From assembly GCF_030272615.1 (NCBI RefSeq), contig NC_081407.1:153843048-153907047 (forward strand): DNA of 64,000 nt, written 5' to 3'. Under the pieces are notes generated by a model that was given only the letters and a program-made list of their open reading frames with translations, searched no databases and was not told the origin of the DNA. The DNA comes from Cryptomeria japonica (lineage: Eukaryota; Streptophyta; Pinopsida; Cupressales; Cupressaceae). Position 1 is the first letter of the stretch. Every line of letters begins with the position of its first letter. Positions 19,365-30,432 of the stretch are shown piece by piece. The position numbers and the translations under genes are program-made.

Positions 19365-20360
19365 TTCTTTAATCATGATCCACACTAGATTTGGCATGAA
19401 ACTAAGGGAAAAGATAGGTTTTACACAATTTTGCCTTGGACCCTTTGGAATGGTCAGGAGCGATTTTCCTTTTCTAGCCCAAAATCATCATTTTTTCAAT
19501 CCCAATCTTCTTTGCAAGGTGAAATTTCATCTCTTTTCGCCTTAGGAACAAAGTTTTAAGCTCAAGCAAGGTTAAAAATATATGCTTGTAAGGAATTTCG
19601 CTCTGGACCCTTTGGAAGGGTCAGGAGTGAAATTTCCTTCCTTGGCCAAAACACTCATTCCTTAACTCCTTCAAACGTCCTTAAGGGTTTCAATATGCCC
19701 ATTCTCTCTTTCAACATGCCTTGGACATCAAAACTTGGCCAAATAAGGAAAGAAATGAGGTCTAGGAGGATTTTCGCTCTGGACCCTTTCGAAGGGTCAG
19801 GAGTGAAAATCTCATTCTTGACTTGATCCTTCATCTTTTCAACTCCAATCTTCTCTGGAAGGTAACAAAACATCATTCTTCACCTAGGAGACAAGGTTTG
19901 TGGTCTAAGCAATGTCAAAAAATAGGCTTGCAAGGAATTTCGCTCTGGACTCTTTGGAAGGGTCAGGAGTGAAATTCACCTTCTTGGCTAGAATCCTTCA
20001 TTTTTTCAAAGCTTTCAAACATTTCCAATATCCAAACATGTCTACTCTTCCCTTCAAAATGCCTTGCAAATCAAAATTTGGTCAAATAAGGCAAGAAATG
20101 AGTCTTAGGTTGATTTTCGCTCTGGACCCTTTGGAAGGGTCAGGAGTGAAAATCTTGATTTAGGCTTTAATTGCTCATTTTTCAAACTTCAATCTTCTCC
20201 TGGAGGCAAATATAGATTGTTTTCCACTTGAGGAATGAGGTTTTAAGCCCATTCAAGGTAGCAAATGAGGATTATAGTGAATTTCGCTCTGGACCCTTTG
20301 GAAGGGTCAGGAGCGAAATTCGCTTTAGACCCTTTGGAAGGGTCAGGAGCGAATTTTGAC
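19365..20360 (-). repeat. Palindromic tandem array of element B, part 2
   Basis: Continuation of 8510-9315, with units near 19430, 19597, 19772, 19937, 20112, 20281 and 20321. The period is about 170 bases, but the last two are nearly adjacent with no spacer. The arms TTTCGCTC/GAGCGAAA are kept while single bases vary. Confidence 0.85.
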
Positions 20361-20388
20361 ATTTTGGACTCTCCGTCAGGATCATTTT

Positions 20389-20439
20389 ATGGAATATAAC
20401 ATTTAAGTATAAGTTCTTATACTTTAAGTTATATTCCAT
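20389..20439. promoter_or_regulatory. Long hairpin in U3 of element B
   Basis: ATGGAATATAAC and GTTATATTCCAT form the outer arms. The inner part TTAAGTATAAG/CTTATACTTTAA extends the stem to about 23 pairs with one bulge and a tiny loop. Element C keeps the same hairpin at 26605-26661. Confidence 0.7.
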
Positions 20440-20520
20440 ATATACTTCCAGGATGTTTGAGAGTGGTTTCGGACCTCCAGGAGTTATATTGCAAAATCTA
20501 GTTTTCGGAGGATTCTTTAG

Positions 20521-20645
20521 TTTTCCAGACTTAGTCAAATGTCAAGATCAGGACATTCCAGACTTAGTCAAATTTCAGGATCATGGCATTCCAGACTTAG
20601 CCAAATTTCAGGGTATTTGAAGATCAAGATGACATTCCAGACTTC
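20521..20645 (-). repeat. Short direct repeats in element B
   Basis: ATTCCAGACTTAGTCAAA-type units recur about four times with a period near 35 bases. Element C has fewer copies of the same words (CTGGAATGTC near 26433 and 26483). Confidence 0.7.
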
Positions 20646-20946
20646 ATCACTCACCAACTTGATCTAGCTCGGACCTTCAAGAATGATACCCATTCACATA
20701 GCAAGACACAATTAGCAACAAGAGCAAAACCAAGCCCTAAGGAAGACTCTCAAAGAAACCCTAACCTGGAGCACCTGCTGACTCCCCTGGCTCAAGCAAA
20801 GCCTACCATCCTATTGATCCCTTGGCGACACTCAAAATGCAAAGGCTAACTGACAAACCCTAAACACCTAGAAAGCAAACCCCAGAAAGCAAAAAAAAGT
20901 AGGGGTCCCCATTTGCAATGGGGCGATGTGTGAATACGTCACAACA
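20646..20946 (-). other. 5' terminal block of element B, no gene
   Basis: This is about 300 bases at the minus-strand start. It includes GGGGACCCCTAC near the end and the family signature TTCACACATCGCCCCATT. It matches the start of element C (26024-26330). No frame. Confidence 0.6.
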
Positions 20947-20951
20947 GAACC
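20947..20951. repeat. Target site duplication GAACC, right copy (element B)
   Basis: Exact repeat of 6969-6973. Element A resumes here. Confidence 0.9.
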
Positions 20952-21529
20952 CTCCCTTTTTCCTGCTTACTAGGGTTTTTGTTCGTGCCTTGTGACCTTC
21001 CTACTTCAGTATTGTCAAGTTTGTTAGTCTTGAACAACCTGAGTTCTGAACGTTATGAATCGGTGTGTGCAAGCCATGGTTAGAACAGAGTCTAGATGTC
21101 GTCATTGTGTCTAGAAAGACCGAAGGACGAAGATCGCAATTGATTTGAGCTAATATGGACAACTTTCTATTTTTGGAAAGTTTTTTTTTTCTTTTTCCTA
21201 TTTTTTAGGAAGGTTCATTTTTTGCATTTTGAGCACGATCCCCGAAGTGGATATTTTTAGAAAGTTTTTCCTAATTTTTAGGGAACCTTGCTTTTTCTAT
21301 TTTCAGAAAGTGGATCTAGGGTTTGCACTGAGATACACCAAAATGATCGACAAATTTCTCCTAAAATCCAAGTTTTGACCCAAAAAATCCAATTTCCTAA
21401 ATTTTAGGAATCCGGAGGAATTCAGTGAATGATTGAGGCACAATTTTCAAATTTCAAGGTGATTCGGTAAAAATTGCACAAGTTATGGAAATGTCAAGTT
21501 TTGATCATGTGGTTCCTGATCTTCATGAA
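20952..21529 (+). other. Element A 5' region, no gene
   Basis: This is the U3 start of element A after B. It contains two TTTTTAG..AAGTTTTT-type T/A runs near 21180-21270. I see no open frame with family resemblance. Confidence 0.5.
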
Positions 21530-22235
21530 GTCCGACATGAGTTGGTGCACAATCTTCACAAAGTCCGCCTTGGAAGTCATGTGAGATGGTTCCCAAAGAT
21601 GATGAAGTCTGCCTTGGGGATGGTGTGAACAAGTAAAATGAGGTGCACAAAATCAACCAAGTCCGCCTTGAGGATGAAGAAATATGGCTAAGTCAAGAAA
21701 GTCCGCCTAACTTGCAGGTCTGTGGTGCCTAGCTTCAGCAAAGTCCGCCCTCCAAGGTTCCCAAGTTGAACAAAGTCCGCCATGAGTAGAGAAATGAGGT
21801 GCAAGGAAGTAAAAAGTCCGCCCTTGGTCAAGGGTTATGGTTCCTAAAGTTTGTAAAGTCCGCCCTCTTGGTGCACAATGTCAAGCAACCTTACCCTATC
21901 ATGAGACATGGTGCAAGGAAGTGATAAAGCCCACCCAAGAGGAATGAAAGTAGCATGTGGAAGGTGCCTAACTCCCCTAAAGTCCGCCCTAGATGGAAAG
22001 GTTTTGAAGTGCACAAACATTACAAAGTCCGCCCTAGCAAGAGTAAAGTGGTGCACAACTTGAGTAAAGTCCACCTTCCTATGTGGTGCATCATCTTCAT
22101 GAAGTCCGCCTAAGAACATGAGTATGGTGCCTAAAGTTAACAAAGTCCGCCTAGGCTGCAAGAAACAAGCTTCATAAAGTCCACCTTGCTGCAAATGAAA
22201 GGTTCTCAAAGATGACAAACTCCGCCCTACCTTGC
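21530..22235 (+). repeat. AGTCCGCC-motif array of element A, part 1
   Basis: The word AAAGTCCGCC (variants AAGTCCACC, AAGTCCGAC) recurs about every 35-60 bases, often before CT or TAG and after a GTGCACAA or GGTTC word. The spacers are short and variable. The array holds the same place in element A as the palindromic array holds in B and C. Confidence 0.8.
22231..22235. repeat. Target site duplication CTTGC, left copy (S2)
   Basis: CTTGC here and at 23037-23041 flanks S2. Confidence 0.8.
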
Positions 22236-23036
22236 TGCTGTTGAAAATGTAGCTAGGTCGTATCCCTTGATTGGGCCGACCTAGCTTGGTAAATTTTAAT
22301 GTGGCTTTCGGCCTTAAAATTTATTGTGTATGGGCCTATTTGGGATATTATGTAACTTGAATCAGGGCAGGCCCTATTTGGGCGAATTACATATGTGTAA
22401 CTTGTAAACACAAAATAGGTCAAGACCTATTCATGTAACTTGTGCTCATATGTAACTTGTACTTAACCTAGACATATTCTTCTTGGCGGGAAAATTGTCT
22501 AGGCCGACCAAGAGGGAAATTAGAATGTATTATCTCCTATATATTCGAGTTGTTGAGAGCATTCATTATATACATTCAGCGAACTTCTCCATTCAGCAAG
22601 ATCATTTTATCAATGAAGCATTCATGAGCATCAGCGATTCACATTACAAGGACAGCGAATCATATTTCAAGGTGTGCAAACTGGTTCAAGGGACAGCGAT
22701 TCATAACCCTGAAATAGCGAACCATTTCCAGTAGCAGCTAACTATCTTCCAGGGTCTCCACACTCACCTTCAGGTCTGCAATTCATCAGCGAACTCCATT
22801 GGTGACTGCAGATAAGTTACATGCTCACCTAATTCAGATGTGCTAAATGCTTCATGTGCTGAAGCTAGTTGTAAAGAGACCTAGTGTTCATTGATTAATA
22901 TGATCTGAGAATTTAGCTGGGTTTTTCATCTCCAAGAGGGAGGTTTTCCCAGGGTATAGTTGTGTTGTGTGTCCTTCTTACTGTGCATTGTTGTTTTCTG
23001 CTGATTAATTGTTAATCTGATCATTAAATACTAACA
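22236..23036 (+). mobile_element. S2: solo LTR inside element A
   Basis: 801 bases beginning TGCTGTTGAAAATG and ending AAATACTAACA, flanked by exact CTTGC duplications. A TATA-like CCTATATATTCG lies near 22530. The tail after it contains repeated GCGATTC/GCGAACT words. There is no internal region, so it is a solo LTR. An 83-codon frame at 22483-22734 has no family resemblance. Its small size and end sequence resemble Copia LTRs, but the superfamily is not provable here. Confidence 0.75.
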
Positions 23037-23345
23037 CTTGCAACCAGCAATTCCTAACTCACAAAGTCCGCCATGTGCAAGGAGAAGAGGGAGAGAAGCA
23101 ATTCAAGTTCGCCTTGAAGTCAGAGGTGCACACATCCCTCCAGGTCCACTCTCCTACAAATCCAAGTGCATGAGCTGAAGGAAGTCTGCCTAGGACTAGT
23201 CAACACAATGGGAAGCATGCTAATGAAGTCCGACTTGAAGTAAGGAATGATAATAAGCAGAGGTTCTTAAGTTTCTTCAAGTCCGCCCTTCCCCTACAAG
23301 CTGAAGTGCAACAATTTAAGATAAGTCCACCCAAGAGAGAGAGAT
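23037..23345 (+). repeat. AGTCCGCC-motif array of element A, part 2
   Basis: The CTTGC duplication (23037-23041) is followed by more AAGTCCGCC, AGTTCGCC and AAGTCCACC words, the continuation of 21530-22235. Confidence 0.7.
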
Positions 23346-24890
23346 ACATGCTAAGTTTGAAGAAAAAGGAATATTCTTGAGTGGTGTTAGCAAGATTTGA
23401 TGATAAAAGTGTGTACTGAGACTTCTAAGAAGAATATTGCAGATCTGGTTTGAATTGTGAACTGAAAATCAATTTAGAAAGTTGCATTGGAAAGACAAGA
23501 TGGAGATTTCAGTAGTGACAAGTCAACTAAAGACTGAATTAGAAACATTCCTTGCAGATTTGAAAGACTGAGGATGAATTAGAAACAAATTTTAGAGAGA
23601 TTTCTGAGTTTCTAATTGAGAATTCGAACTTCAACACAAATACACTTCATTCTTTCATTTTCTCACATGAAGTTCGAGTTTTGGGATAGCAAGAGGAGAG
23701 AGTTTCGAAGAGGTTTTTTTGTAGGTTAAAAGGGTTTTTGTGAGAGATTTTGTGCAGGTCTGAAGGAGATTGTTGACTGTTTTGAAGAGCAAATTCACAT
23801 ATTTTCTGAAATTCTGAAGGTGACAGAGATTTTGGGACTCAGTTGTTCGAGTAATCAAAGACACATTTCACTTCCAAACCTTCAAATCAGAATGAGTTTT
23901 CAAGGGTTTCTAAAATTCCTAAGTGTTCGCAGCTTGTTGAAAGCTAAAAGTGTTGAGGAAGTGGAAAATCAGAGCACTCTGACATCAAACCTTCAAAATT
24001 TACACTCAAATATAGAACCTTAACTTAATTTTCTTTTGGTTTTGCAGGTTTTGGATGATGGCTGAACGTGATGAATGTCTGAAAAGCTGAACTTTAGATC
24101 ACATCAATTCATATTTGTGAGGAGTTATCTAGAGCTTTTTACCTTCCTCCCGTGCAACATAAATTGGCAGTTGAAGACGAGATCATCGTAGAAAACACGA
24201 ATGGAGTTTCGAGCCAAATTCAGAATTGAAGACAAGTCTACAAGCAAGGTTCGTCCAAGCATAAAAATGGCCAAAATTCTGGGTAAGTATGGAAAAAAAA
24301 CTATTTTGTAGGAAGAAATTCCAAATTGCTCCATTATGGTGAAGGCATAGAGGAATTCTTCTCCAAATTCAAGGCACTTGAAAGAATCTCAAGGTACCAA
24401 GAAAGAAAAGTCCTCAGACTCGATGAAAAGAATTTCAGACTTCTTGAGGAATTTCATCCATACAACTTCTTGAAGGATTTCATTTCCTGAAGAAATTAAA
24501 ACAAAACAAGCACCCAATTAGAATCAGATGGTGACAAGAAGGAACAAATTTCATACTTAGACAATTTCTTGACACAAATTGGAGAATTCAAAGACATCCA
24601 ACACGCCGAGGTGGCGCCTCGTCATCTTCCAACCAACTAGATTGTTCCAAGTCAGCATGTCCAGGTTCAATGAACCTGACTTATCTAGAAGCTTCTAGAA
24701 GGGCACACTTCACAATGCAACAACCTTCTCTTTTCATTGTTGGTTCATATTTAGCAAGAAGGACAAGTGTCCCCAAATATAATTTTCTCATTGGTCGAGG
24801 GGTAGTTAGTTCTGGGAAACCCTAATTAGGGTTTTATCTTTCAATCTGAGCCCTTGATCATTGTTAGATCTCGATCGTTCAAAATTTTTG
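23346..24890 (+). other. Element A between array and TATA box, no recognised gene
   Basis: A/T-rich. TTTTGGTTTTGCAG ends at about 24047 and resembles a 3' splice site, as in B and C, but no frame of the B/C type follows. AACCCTAATTAGGGTTTT near 24820 is shared with other promoter regions of the family. The frame at 23820-24023 is not conserved. Confidence 0.5.
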
Positions 24891-24896
24891 GACTCC

Positions 24897-24904
24897 TATA
24901 TAAG
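24897..24904 (+). promoter_or_regulatory. TATA box of element A
   Basis: TATATAAG, about 75 bases after the CTAATTAGGGTTTT word. It sits in the same arrangement as in B, C and D. Confidence 0.65.
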
Positions 24905-25673
24905 GTTGCCTTCTCTCATTTGGAGAGTGTGTGAGGTTATTTGAAATATTGTTGCATGAAGGTCATTTCCAAATAATACATTACTCATGTGCTTTCTCTT
25001 AAGGCCTTGTAATCTCTTTTGTTTGAATGAGTATCGAGGTTTTCAGTTTCCTCAACACATTAGTTAGAATTTATTTCAAGTATGTTAAATGAATGAAAGA
25101 TCTGATAAGTATTGGTTTATGGTGTATCTCCGCTCATACTTTTGGTGAATGGATGATTTTCATTTACTGTGTAAAGTTAGTCCGAGCTTTCCTTTGTGCA
25201 TGTTAACTTCCAAATCATAAGCACATCCTTTGAAGATTGCACCCATTTTGTGTAGTTGTCGTGAATGAGACGAAGCAAAGTGTGGTTTATTGAGGTCATC
25301 AAAATCAATACCGTCTCTGGAATTCGTAGGATTAGAGTAGATCTCTCAACCCTTATCCCTTTGTCCTTTTTTTTGAAGTCTTAAATCCCGAAAATTCCAA
25401 AAAGAGAGAAAAAGAGAGAGCTTTAATTGATAAATCAATCTAAATCCCAAAATTGTTGACAATTTGTCCGAGCGTAACTCCCTTTGTGTATTACCAACAA
25501 ATCACAACGACCACTGAGCTTATCCACATGTCAAGACCTGACTAAAGAAACCTTGGAATCGCCATATGATCTTCTAGCAATCTTCACATATGCGGTGGTT
25601 TTTCAAGAGAGGATAAATTATCTTTTGGGCACTTTATTCTAATGTTTGGTAGATGATAAAACAAACACCAACA
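24905..25673 (+). other. R-U5-like part of element A, no gene
   Basis: About 770 bases from the TATA box to the 3' end CACCAACA. Near the end it shares GAGCTTATCCACATGTCAAG and TTTCAAGAGAGGATAAAT with C, B and D. Confidence 0.55.
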
Positions 25674-26023
25674 GGATGGAGATGGTGAATAAGGATGGAA
25701 TGGAAGATGAATGGGAGAGCAAATTAAAAAGAAAAAGAGGGACAACCATTATGGGAACAAGCTTATTCGAATGGCCACTGCAAACTTGTAGTGATTGCTA
25801 GAGTTTAGAGAGTCTGTGGCTTGGTTGGAGCCTCTAATGCTTTTATTCTTAGGCAGATGTTAGTTATAAAATACCTTAGCCTTTGATACAATAAATATTA
25901 CATTGATTGTATAAGCTTAACATTATTAATGATGATGTAGGCTTCAAGTGCCACTCTATCATGTGGATGTTGACATTGATTTCCATAGTGCTTTACCAAA
26001 TTATGCATGTGACCACGTGTTTG
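25674..26023. other. Sequence between elements A and C, nothing recognised
   Basis: 350 bases of A/T-rich DNA without repeats shared elsewhere in the window. Confidence 0.4.
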
Positions 26024-26604
26024 TGTTGTGACGTATTCACACATCGCCCCATTGCAAATGGGGATCCCTACTTTTTTGCTTTCTGGGGTTTGTTTTTCTA
26101 GGTTTTTAGGGTTTTGTCTATTAGCCTTTGCATGATGAGTGTTGCCAGAGGGATCACTAGGATGGCAGGCTCCCACCGACCATATATTCCTTGGGTGGGG
26201 AGCTTCATGAATGGAACCGAGGCCCAATACCAACTCTCAGTTTTCGGATCTACCTCCCACCCTGCATGCAGAGGCCCCTACTCTTTAGGGTGAGTCCATG
26301 GGGCCCCAGAATTAGGGTTTCTTTGAAAGTCTTCCTTAGGGCCTGGTTTTGCTCTTGTTGCTAATTGTGTATTGCTTGGTGAGTGAGTATCATCCTTGAA
26401 GGTCTGAGTTAGGTCAAATCGGTGAGTGATGAAGTCTGGAATGTCATCCTGATCTTCAAATACCCTGAAATTTGGCGCTATCTGGAATGTCTTCTTGATC
26501 CTGAAATTCGACTATCTGGAAAACTGAAGAATCCTCCAAAAACTAGATTTTGCATTATAACTCCTAGAGGTCCGAAACCACTCTCAAACATCCTGACAGT
26601 ATAT

Positions 26605-26661
26605 ATGGAATATAACTTAAAGTATAAGAAATGTCAGTTATACTTAAATGTTATATTCCAT
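26605..26661. promoter_or_regulatory. Long hairpin in U3 of element C
   Basis: ATGGAATATAACTTAAAGTA pairs with TACTTAAATGTTATATTCCA, loop about 10-15 bases. It is the counterpart of 20389-20439 in element B, and both are kept while neighbouring bases differ. Confidence 0.7.
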
Positions 26662-26689
26662 ACATGAATCCTGATGGAGAGACCAAAAT

Positions 26690-29640
26690 GTCAAATTTCG
26701 CTTCTGACCCTTCCAAAGGGGTCCGAAGCGAATTTCGCTCCTGACCCTTCCGGAGCGAAATTCTCCATAAGACATTCTAGTTTGACCCAAACTTAGAACT
26801 AACTCATTCCCAGGCATTATTAAGGGCAAAACACTTGTTTGGATGAAGAAAAGTGAGAAATGAAATCAAGATTTGAGCCTAAATGTGAATTTCGCTCCTG
26901 ACCCTTCCAAAGGGTCTAGAGCAAAATTCTCCCTAGACACCTTTTTTCTCCTTGTTTGCACTGGAAACCTTGATTCCTTGGGCATGGTAAGGGCAAATTG
27001 ACATATTCTTGCCTTAGGAAGTGATTTGAGGTGTTTGAAAGTGTGGATTTTGTCTAGAGCATGATTTTCGCTCCTGACCCTTCCAAAGGGTCCAGAGCAA
27101 AATTCACCTTTTCCTCTATTTTGCTCTTTCATATGGCCAAGTTTTGGATTTTGAGGCATAGTTGAGGAGACTTGGACGCATGTTTGCCTTGGAGAGGAGG
27201 TTTAAGACTACAAAATGGTGAAAATCAACCTAGAATGGAAATTTCGCTCCTGACCCTTCCAAAGGGTCCAGAGCGAAATCTTCCATTTGACCTTCTATCT
27301 TGCCTAAAATGATGAATAGAGTTTGAAAGGACCTTGAAATTGATCAAGTTTGAGAGAGAATTGGATAAATGAAGATTTTCGCTCCTGACCCTTCCAAAGT
27401 GTCTAGAGCGAAAATCCTCATCACCCTCATTTCCTTCCTAATTTTGGCTAAGTGTTGGTCTCTAAGGCATGTATGGAAGTGTTTGACATGTTTTTTGCCT
27501 AAGGGAATGACTAGAGGTGGAGGAAATGAAGGATTCTAGCCTAAAAGGTGGATTTCCAAAGGGTCCAGAGCGAAATTCTTGAAAACACTCATTTTTCCCT
27601 TAGCCAAAGTCAGGATCTTGGTGGAGATGCAAGAAGAATGATCTATGTTTGCCTCCCAAAGAGGATTGGAGTTGAAAAAATCAAGAATCAAGCTCAAAAC
27701 ATGATTTTCGCTCCTGACCTTTCCAAAGGGTCCAGAGCGAAAATCCTTGTAGCTCTTATTTTCTTCCTTGTTTTGGCCAGGCGTTGGCATGTTGGAGGGT
27801 GAATTGGTATGTTCTTGCCTTGAGAGGGAGTTGGACGCTTTGAAAGATGAAGATTTTGCCCAAAGTATGAATTTCACTCCTGACCCTTCCAAAGGGTCCA
27901 GAGCGAAATTCATTATAAACCTCATTTGCTGTCTTGTTTGGGCTTCAAACCTTGTTCCTTAGGTGGAGAATGATCTATGTTTGCCTCCCAAAGAAGATTG
28001 AAGTTGGAAAAATGAACAATCAAGCCTAGAACATGATTTTTGCTCCTGACCCTTCCAAAGGGTCCAGAGCGAAAATCTACCTAGAACTCATTTCCTTCTT
28101 TGTTTGACCAAATTTTGATATCCAAGGCATGTTGAAAGGAAGAATGGACATGTTGTTGCCTATGGGAATGTTTGAAAGCGATGAAAGGTAGAAATTTTGT
28201 CCTAGAAATGTAAATTCGCTCCTGACTCTTCCAAAGGGTCCAGGGCGAAATTTCACGAAAACCACCTTTTTTCCCAATTTTATGCCAAGGCAATTGTAGA
28301 CTAAAGTGAATTGAGATGGGAGGGGTCCTTAGGAGTGACTTCAAGTTGCTAGTGATCCATGAATTTGAAGGAATTGAGCAAAACCAAGATTTTCGCTCCT
28401 GACCCTTCCAAAGGGTCCAGAGCGAAAATTCTACAATCACCTATTTTCCTTGCAAAATCAAGTCAAGCTTGGGTTTTTATAGCTTGGATATGTGAGGAGA
28501 AGTGTTTTCTTGCCTTTTGAGGTTGATTCAAGTTGAAAAGATGGAGGAAGAAGCCTAAAACAAGATTTTCGCTCCTGACCCTTCCAAAGGGTCCAGAGCA
28601 AAAACCCTAAAAACCATCTTTTTCTCCAAAATTTGAGTGAAGTCAGGCCTAGACCTAGGTGAGAAAAGCTCTTTGGATTGCCTTGGAAAGATTTTGACTA
28701 TCAAAAAATGTGAATTATGAGCTAAAACTTGAATTTCGCTCTTGACCCTTCTAAAGGGTCCAGAGCGAAATTCTGGATAGGTCTTCTCCCTGGCTAGGTT
28801 TTTTGAGCGAATTTTCCTTTCTAGGCCTTGTGAGGATCAAGTAAATGTTGTCAAGTTGAGAAGTGGATTCAAAATGAGGGAGTCTAGATGAGTTGAAGTG
28901 AAGAAAATGAAATTGAGTGTGGATAAGCAAGCAAAAGATGAATTTCGCTCCTGACCCTTCCAAAGGGTCCAGAGCGAAATTCTTCAAATCCACTATTTCC
29001 TCCTTGTGTCAAGTTAGGATTTTGATTCGTAGAGTGTGGTTGAGATTGGAGTGAGGTTATTTAAGCCTTGCAAGATGAGTTGAAGTGAAGGAGATTGAAA
29101 ATTAAGCCTAAAAGATGAATTTCGCTCCTGATCCTTCCAAAGGGTCGAGAGCGAAATTCACAAAATGTCATGTTTTCCTCCAGGATGGTGTTGAGCCAAG
29201 TCAGTGATCAAGGTGGATTTGCCTTAGAGATTGCCTTAGAAGAGATTGTGAGTGAAAGAAGGGTGAATTTTGACCTAAAAAGTGAATTTCGCTCCTGACC
29301 CTTCCAAAGGGTCCAGAGCAAAATTCTTATAATCACCTAATTTGCCCTTGGTGGAAGCTAAAAAGTTGAATCCCTAGGCTTTGTTGAACTAAAGCTAGCA
29401 TGTGCTCACCTTTAAGAGGAATTTGGAGTAAAAAATGAGGCAATTGAGGCAAAATCAAGGAAATCGCTCTTGACCCTTCCAAAGGGTCCAGTGCAAAATC
29501 CTTTGAAACTTCTATTTTTTTCACCTTGTTTGAGCCAGGCAAAGGGCTGGTTGTGCGATTATGATGAAATGAGGTCTAAATTGGCCAGGAATGCAAATTT
29601 CGCTCCTGACCCTTCCAAAGGGTCCAGGGCGAAATTCTTA
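26690..29640 (+). repeat. Palindromic tandem array of element C (about 18 units)
   Basis: Units near 26697, 26888, 27066, 27240, 27374, 27548 (half unit), 27703, 27870, 28037, 28213, 28389, 28565, 28733, 28938, 29117, 29284, 29461 and 29597. The core reads TTTCGCTCCTGACCC, then TTCCAAAGGGTCCAGAGCGAAA. The period is about 135-205 bases, mostly near 170-178. Between cores the sequence is loosely related (AAGGCATG, TTTGCCT, GTTTGAAG words). Minus-strand frames of the type FALDPLEGS repeat because of the unit and are not genes. Confidence 0.9.
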
Positions 29641-29773
29641 TAGGGCCTGTCTTTGGGAAGGATTTTGAGCAAACTTTATTTTGAAGTCTTCTTGTTGATG
29701 ATTTAAGGTGGAAAATGCTTTGTTGAAATGAACATGTCATATGTACTTAATCACCTTTTGGTTTATTTTGCAG

Positions 29774-30058
29774 ATGGAGAAAACTAGATCAAGGACGACC
29801 TCTTCCAGTCCAGCATCATCAAGGACGACCTCTTTCAGTCCAGCAACATCAAGGATGACCAATTCCAGTCCATCATCGTTAAGGACAGTCCACAGGCAAA
29901 AGGGAAGACTCAAGGTGTTCAAGGAATTGCCAGCTACCTCCAGAACCTTCACTTTGCACACTAAGGAACCACAAGATGACAATGAAAGGCGTTGCCAGCA
30001 TTTCAAGTGGAGGTACTCCATTCATCAAACACATCAAAGACAGAGGAGAATCAAATAA
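29774..30058 (+). CDS. Small Ser/Thr/Arg-rich frame in U3 of element C
   Basis: The ATG at 29774 follows TTTATTTTGCAG directly. The frame gives 94 residues: an N-terminal tract of RTTSSSPASS, RTTSFSPATS and RMTNSSPSS repeats (about residues 6-35), then a basic tail (KRLK-type and QRQRRIK end). The repeats come from a unit of about 27-30 bases (AAGGACGACCTC-TTCCAGTCCAGC). Element B has the counterpart at 8391-8215. The shared acceptor-ATG junction suggests an exon start in a spliced retroelement RNA, as seen with U3 frames in some retroviruses, but nothing proves translation. No known domain. It could equally be a repeat that happens to be open. Confidence 0.35.
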   Translation: MEKTRSRTTSSSPASSRTTSFSPATSRMTNSSPSSLRTVHRQKGRLKVFKELPATSRTFTLHTKEPQDDNERRCQHFKWRYSIHQTHQRQRRIK

Positions 30059-30424
30059 GGTCAGTGCAAGGGTCCGTTGAAGAAGCAAATAGTCTCAGAA
30101 GAGTTAATCAAAGTTAGTTTCTCAGCATCATCAAATTCAACATCAACCAAGTTACAAGTGTCAAACAAGGTGGCATCCCAATCATCATTCCTCCAGTTGG
30201 ATTGGTCCACCTCAGCGTGTCCAGATTCAATGTACCTGACTCATTGGGGACGACACAAACTTCGAGGCACCTACCCCTGCTTCCTATTGGTCCTCGCCCT
30301 TGGAATGTAATTTTCTAATTGGCTAAGGAAGTTTGTTGTAACAAACCCTAATTAGGGTTTCTATCTTGTAATCCTAGCCATTGTTTCTAAGTCAATCAGA
30401 GCCGTCTGTTTGTAAAGGGTTCTC
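30059..30424 (+). other. Promoter-proximal U3 of element C, no gene
   Basis: This contains AACCCTAATTAGGGTTTC near 30345 and the block CACCTCAGCGTGTCCAGATT shared with elements A and B. No frame. Confidence 0.5.
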
Positions 30425-30432
30425 TATATAAG
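30425..30432 (+). promoter_or_regulatory. TATA box of element C
   Basis: TATATAAG followed by GGCTCCTCATTTGTAAAGG, the same arrangement as in B. This is the likely U3/R boundary. Confidence 0.7.

Larger units (their letters stand above)
6974..20946 (-). mobile_element. Giant TG..CA element B (probable solo LTR), host of G1
   Basis: Read on the minus strand, it starts TGTTGTGACGTATTCACACA at 20946 and ends CACATCAACA at 6974. It is flanked by the 5-base duplication GAACC. Inside, in minus-strand order, are a 5' GC-rich block, short repeats, a hairpin, a tandem array of palindromic units, a small Ser/Thr-rich frame after TTTTTGCAG, a TATA box at 7851-7858 and about 0.9 kb to the end. G1 is inserted in the array. 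Without G1 the element is about 3.9 kb. TG..CA ends plus a 5-base duplication indicate retroviral-type integration. No gag, pol, primer site or second LTR is present. Confidence 0.85.
6928..25673 (+). mobile_element. Giant TG..CA element A (probable solo LTR), host of B, G1 and S2
   Basis: The 5' end (6928-6973) reads TGTATTGTGACC, then TTCACACATCACCCCATT. The sequence is broken by element B and resumes at 20947 after an exact GAACC duplication. It then contains an AGTCCGCC-motif array, a TTTTGCAG site, a TATA box at 24897 and a 3' end ...CACCAACA at 25673. Without B and S2 it is about 4 kb. Its first 50 bases match C, E and the minus-strand ends of B and D. Its own outer target duplication is not clear: GAGGG on the left against GGATG on the right. 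I infer a solo LTR because no gag or pol is inside. Confidence 0.7.

Noticed and set aside
26690-29640. CRISPR-like appearance of evenly spaced palindromic repeats
   Set aside because: Repeats are degenerate, spacers are 100-150 bases and related to each other, and the setting is a plant LTR element with no cas gene.
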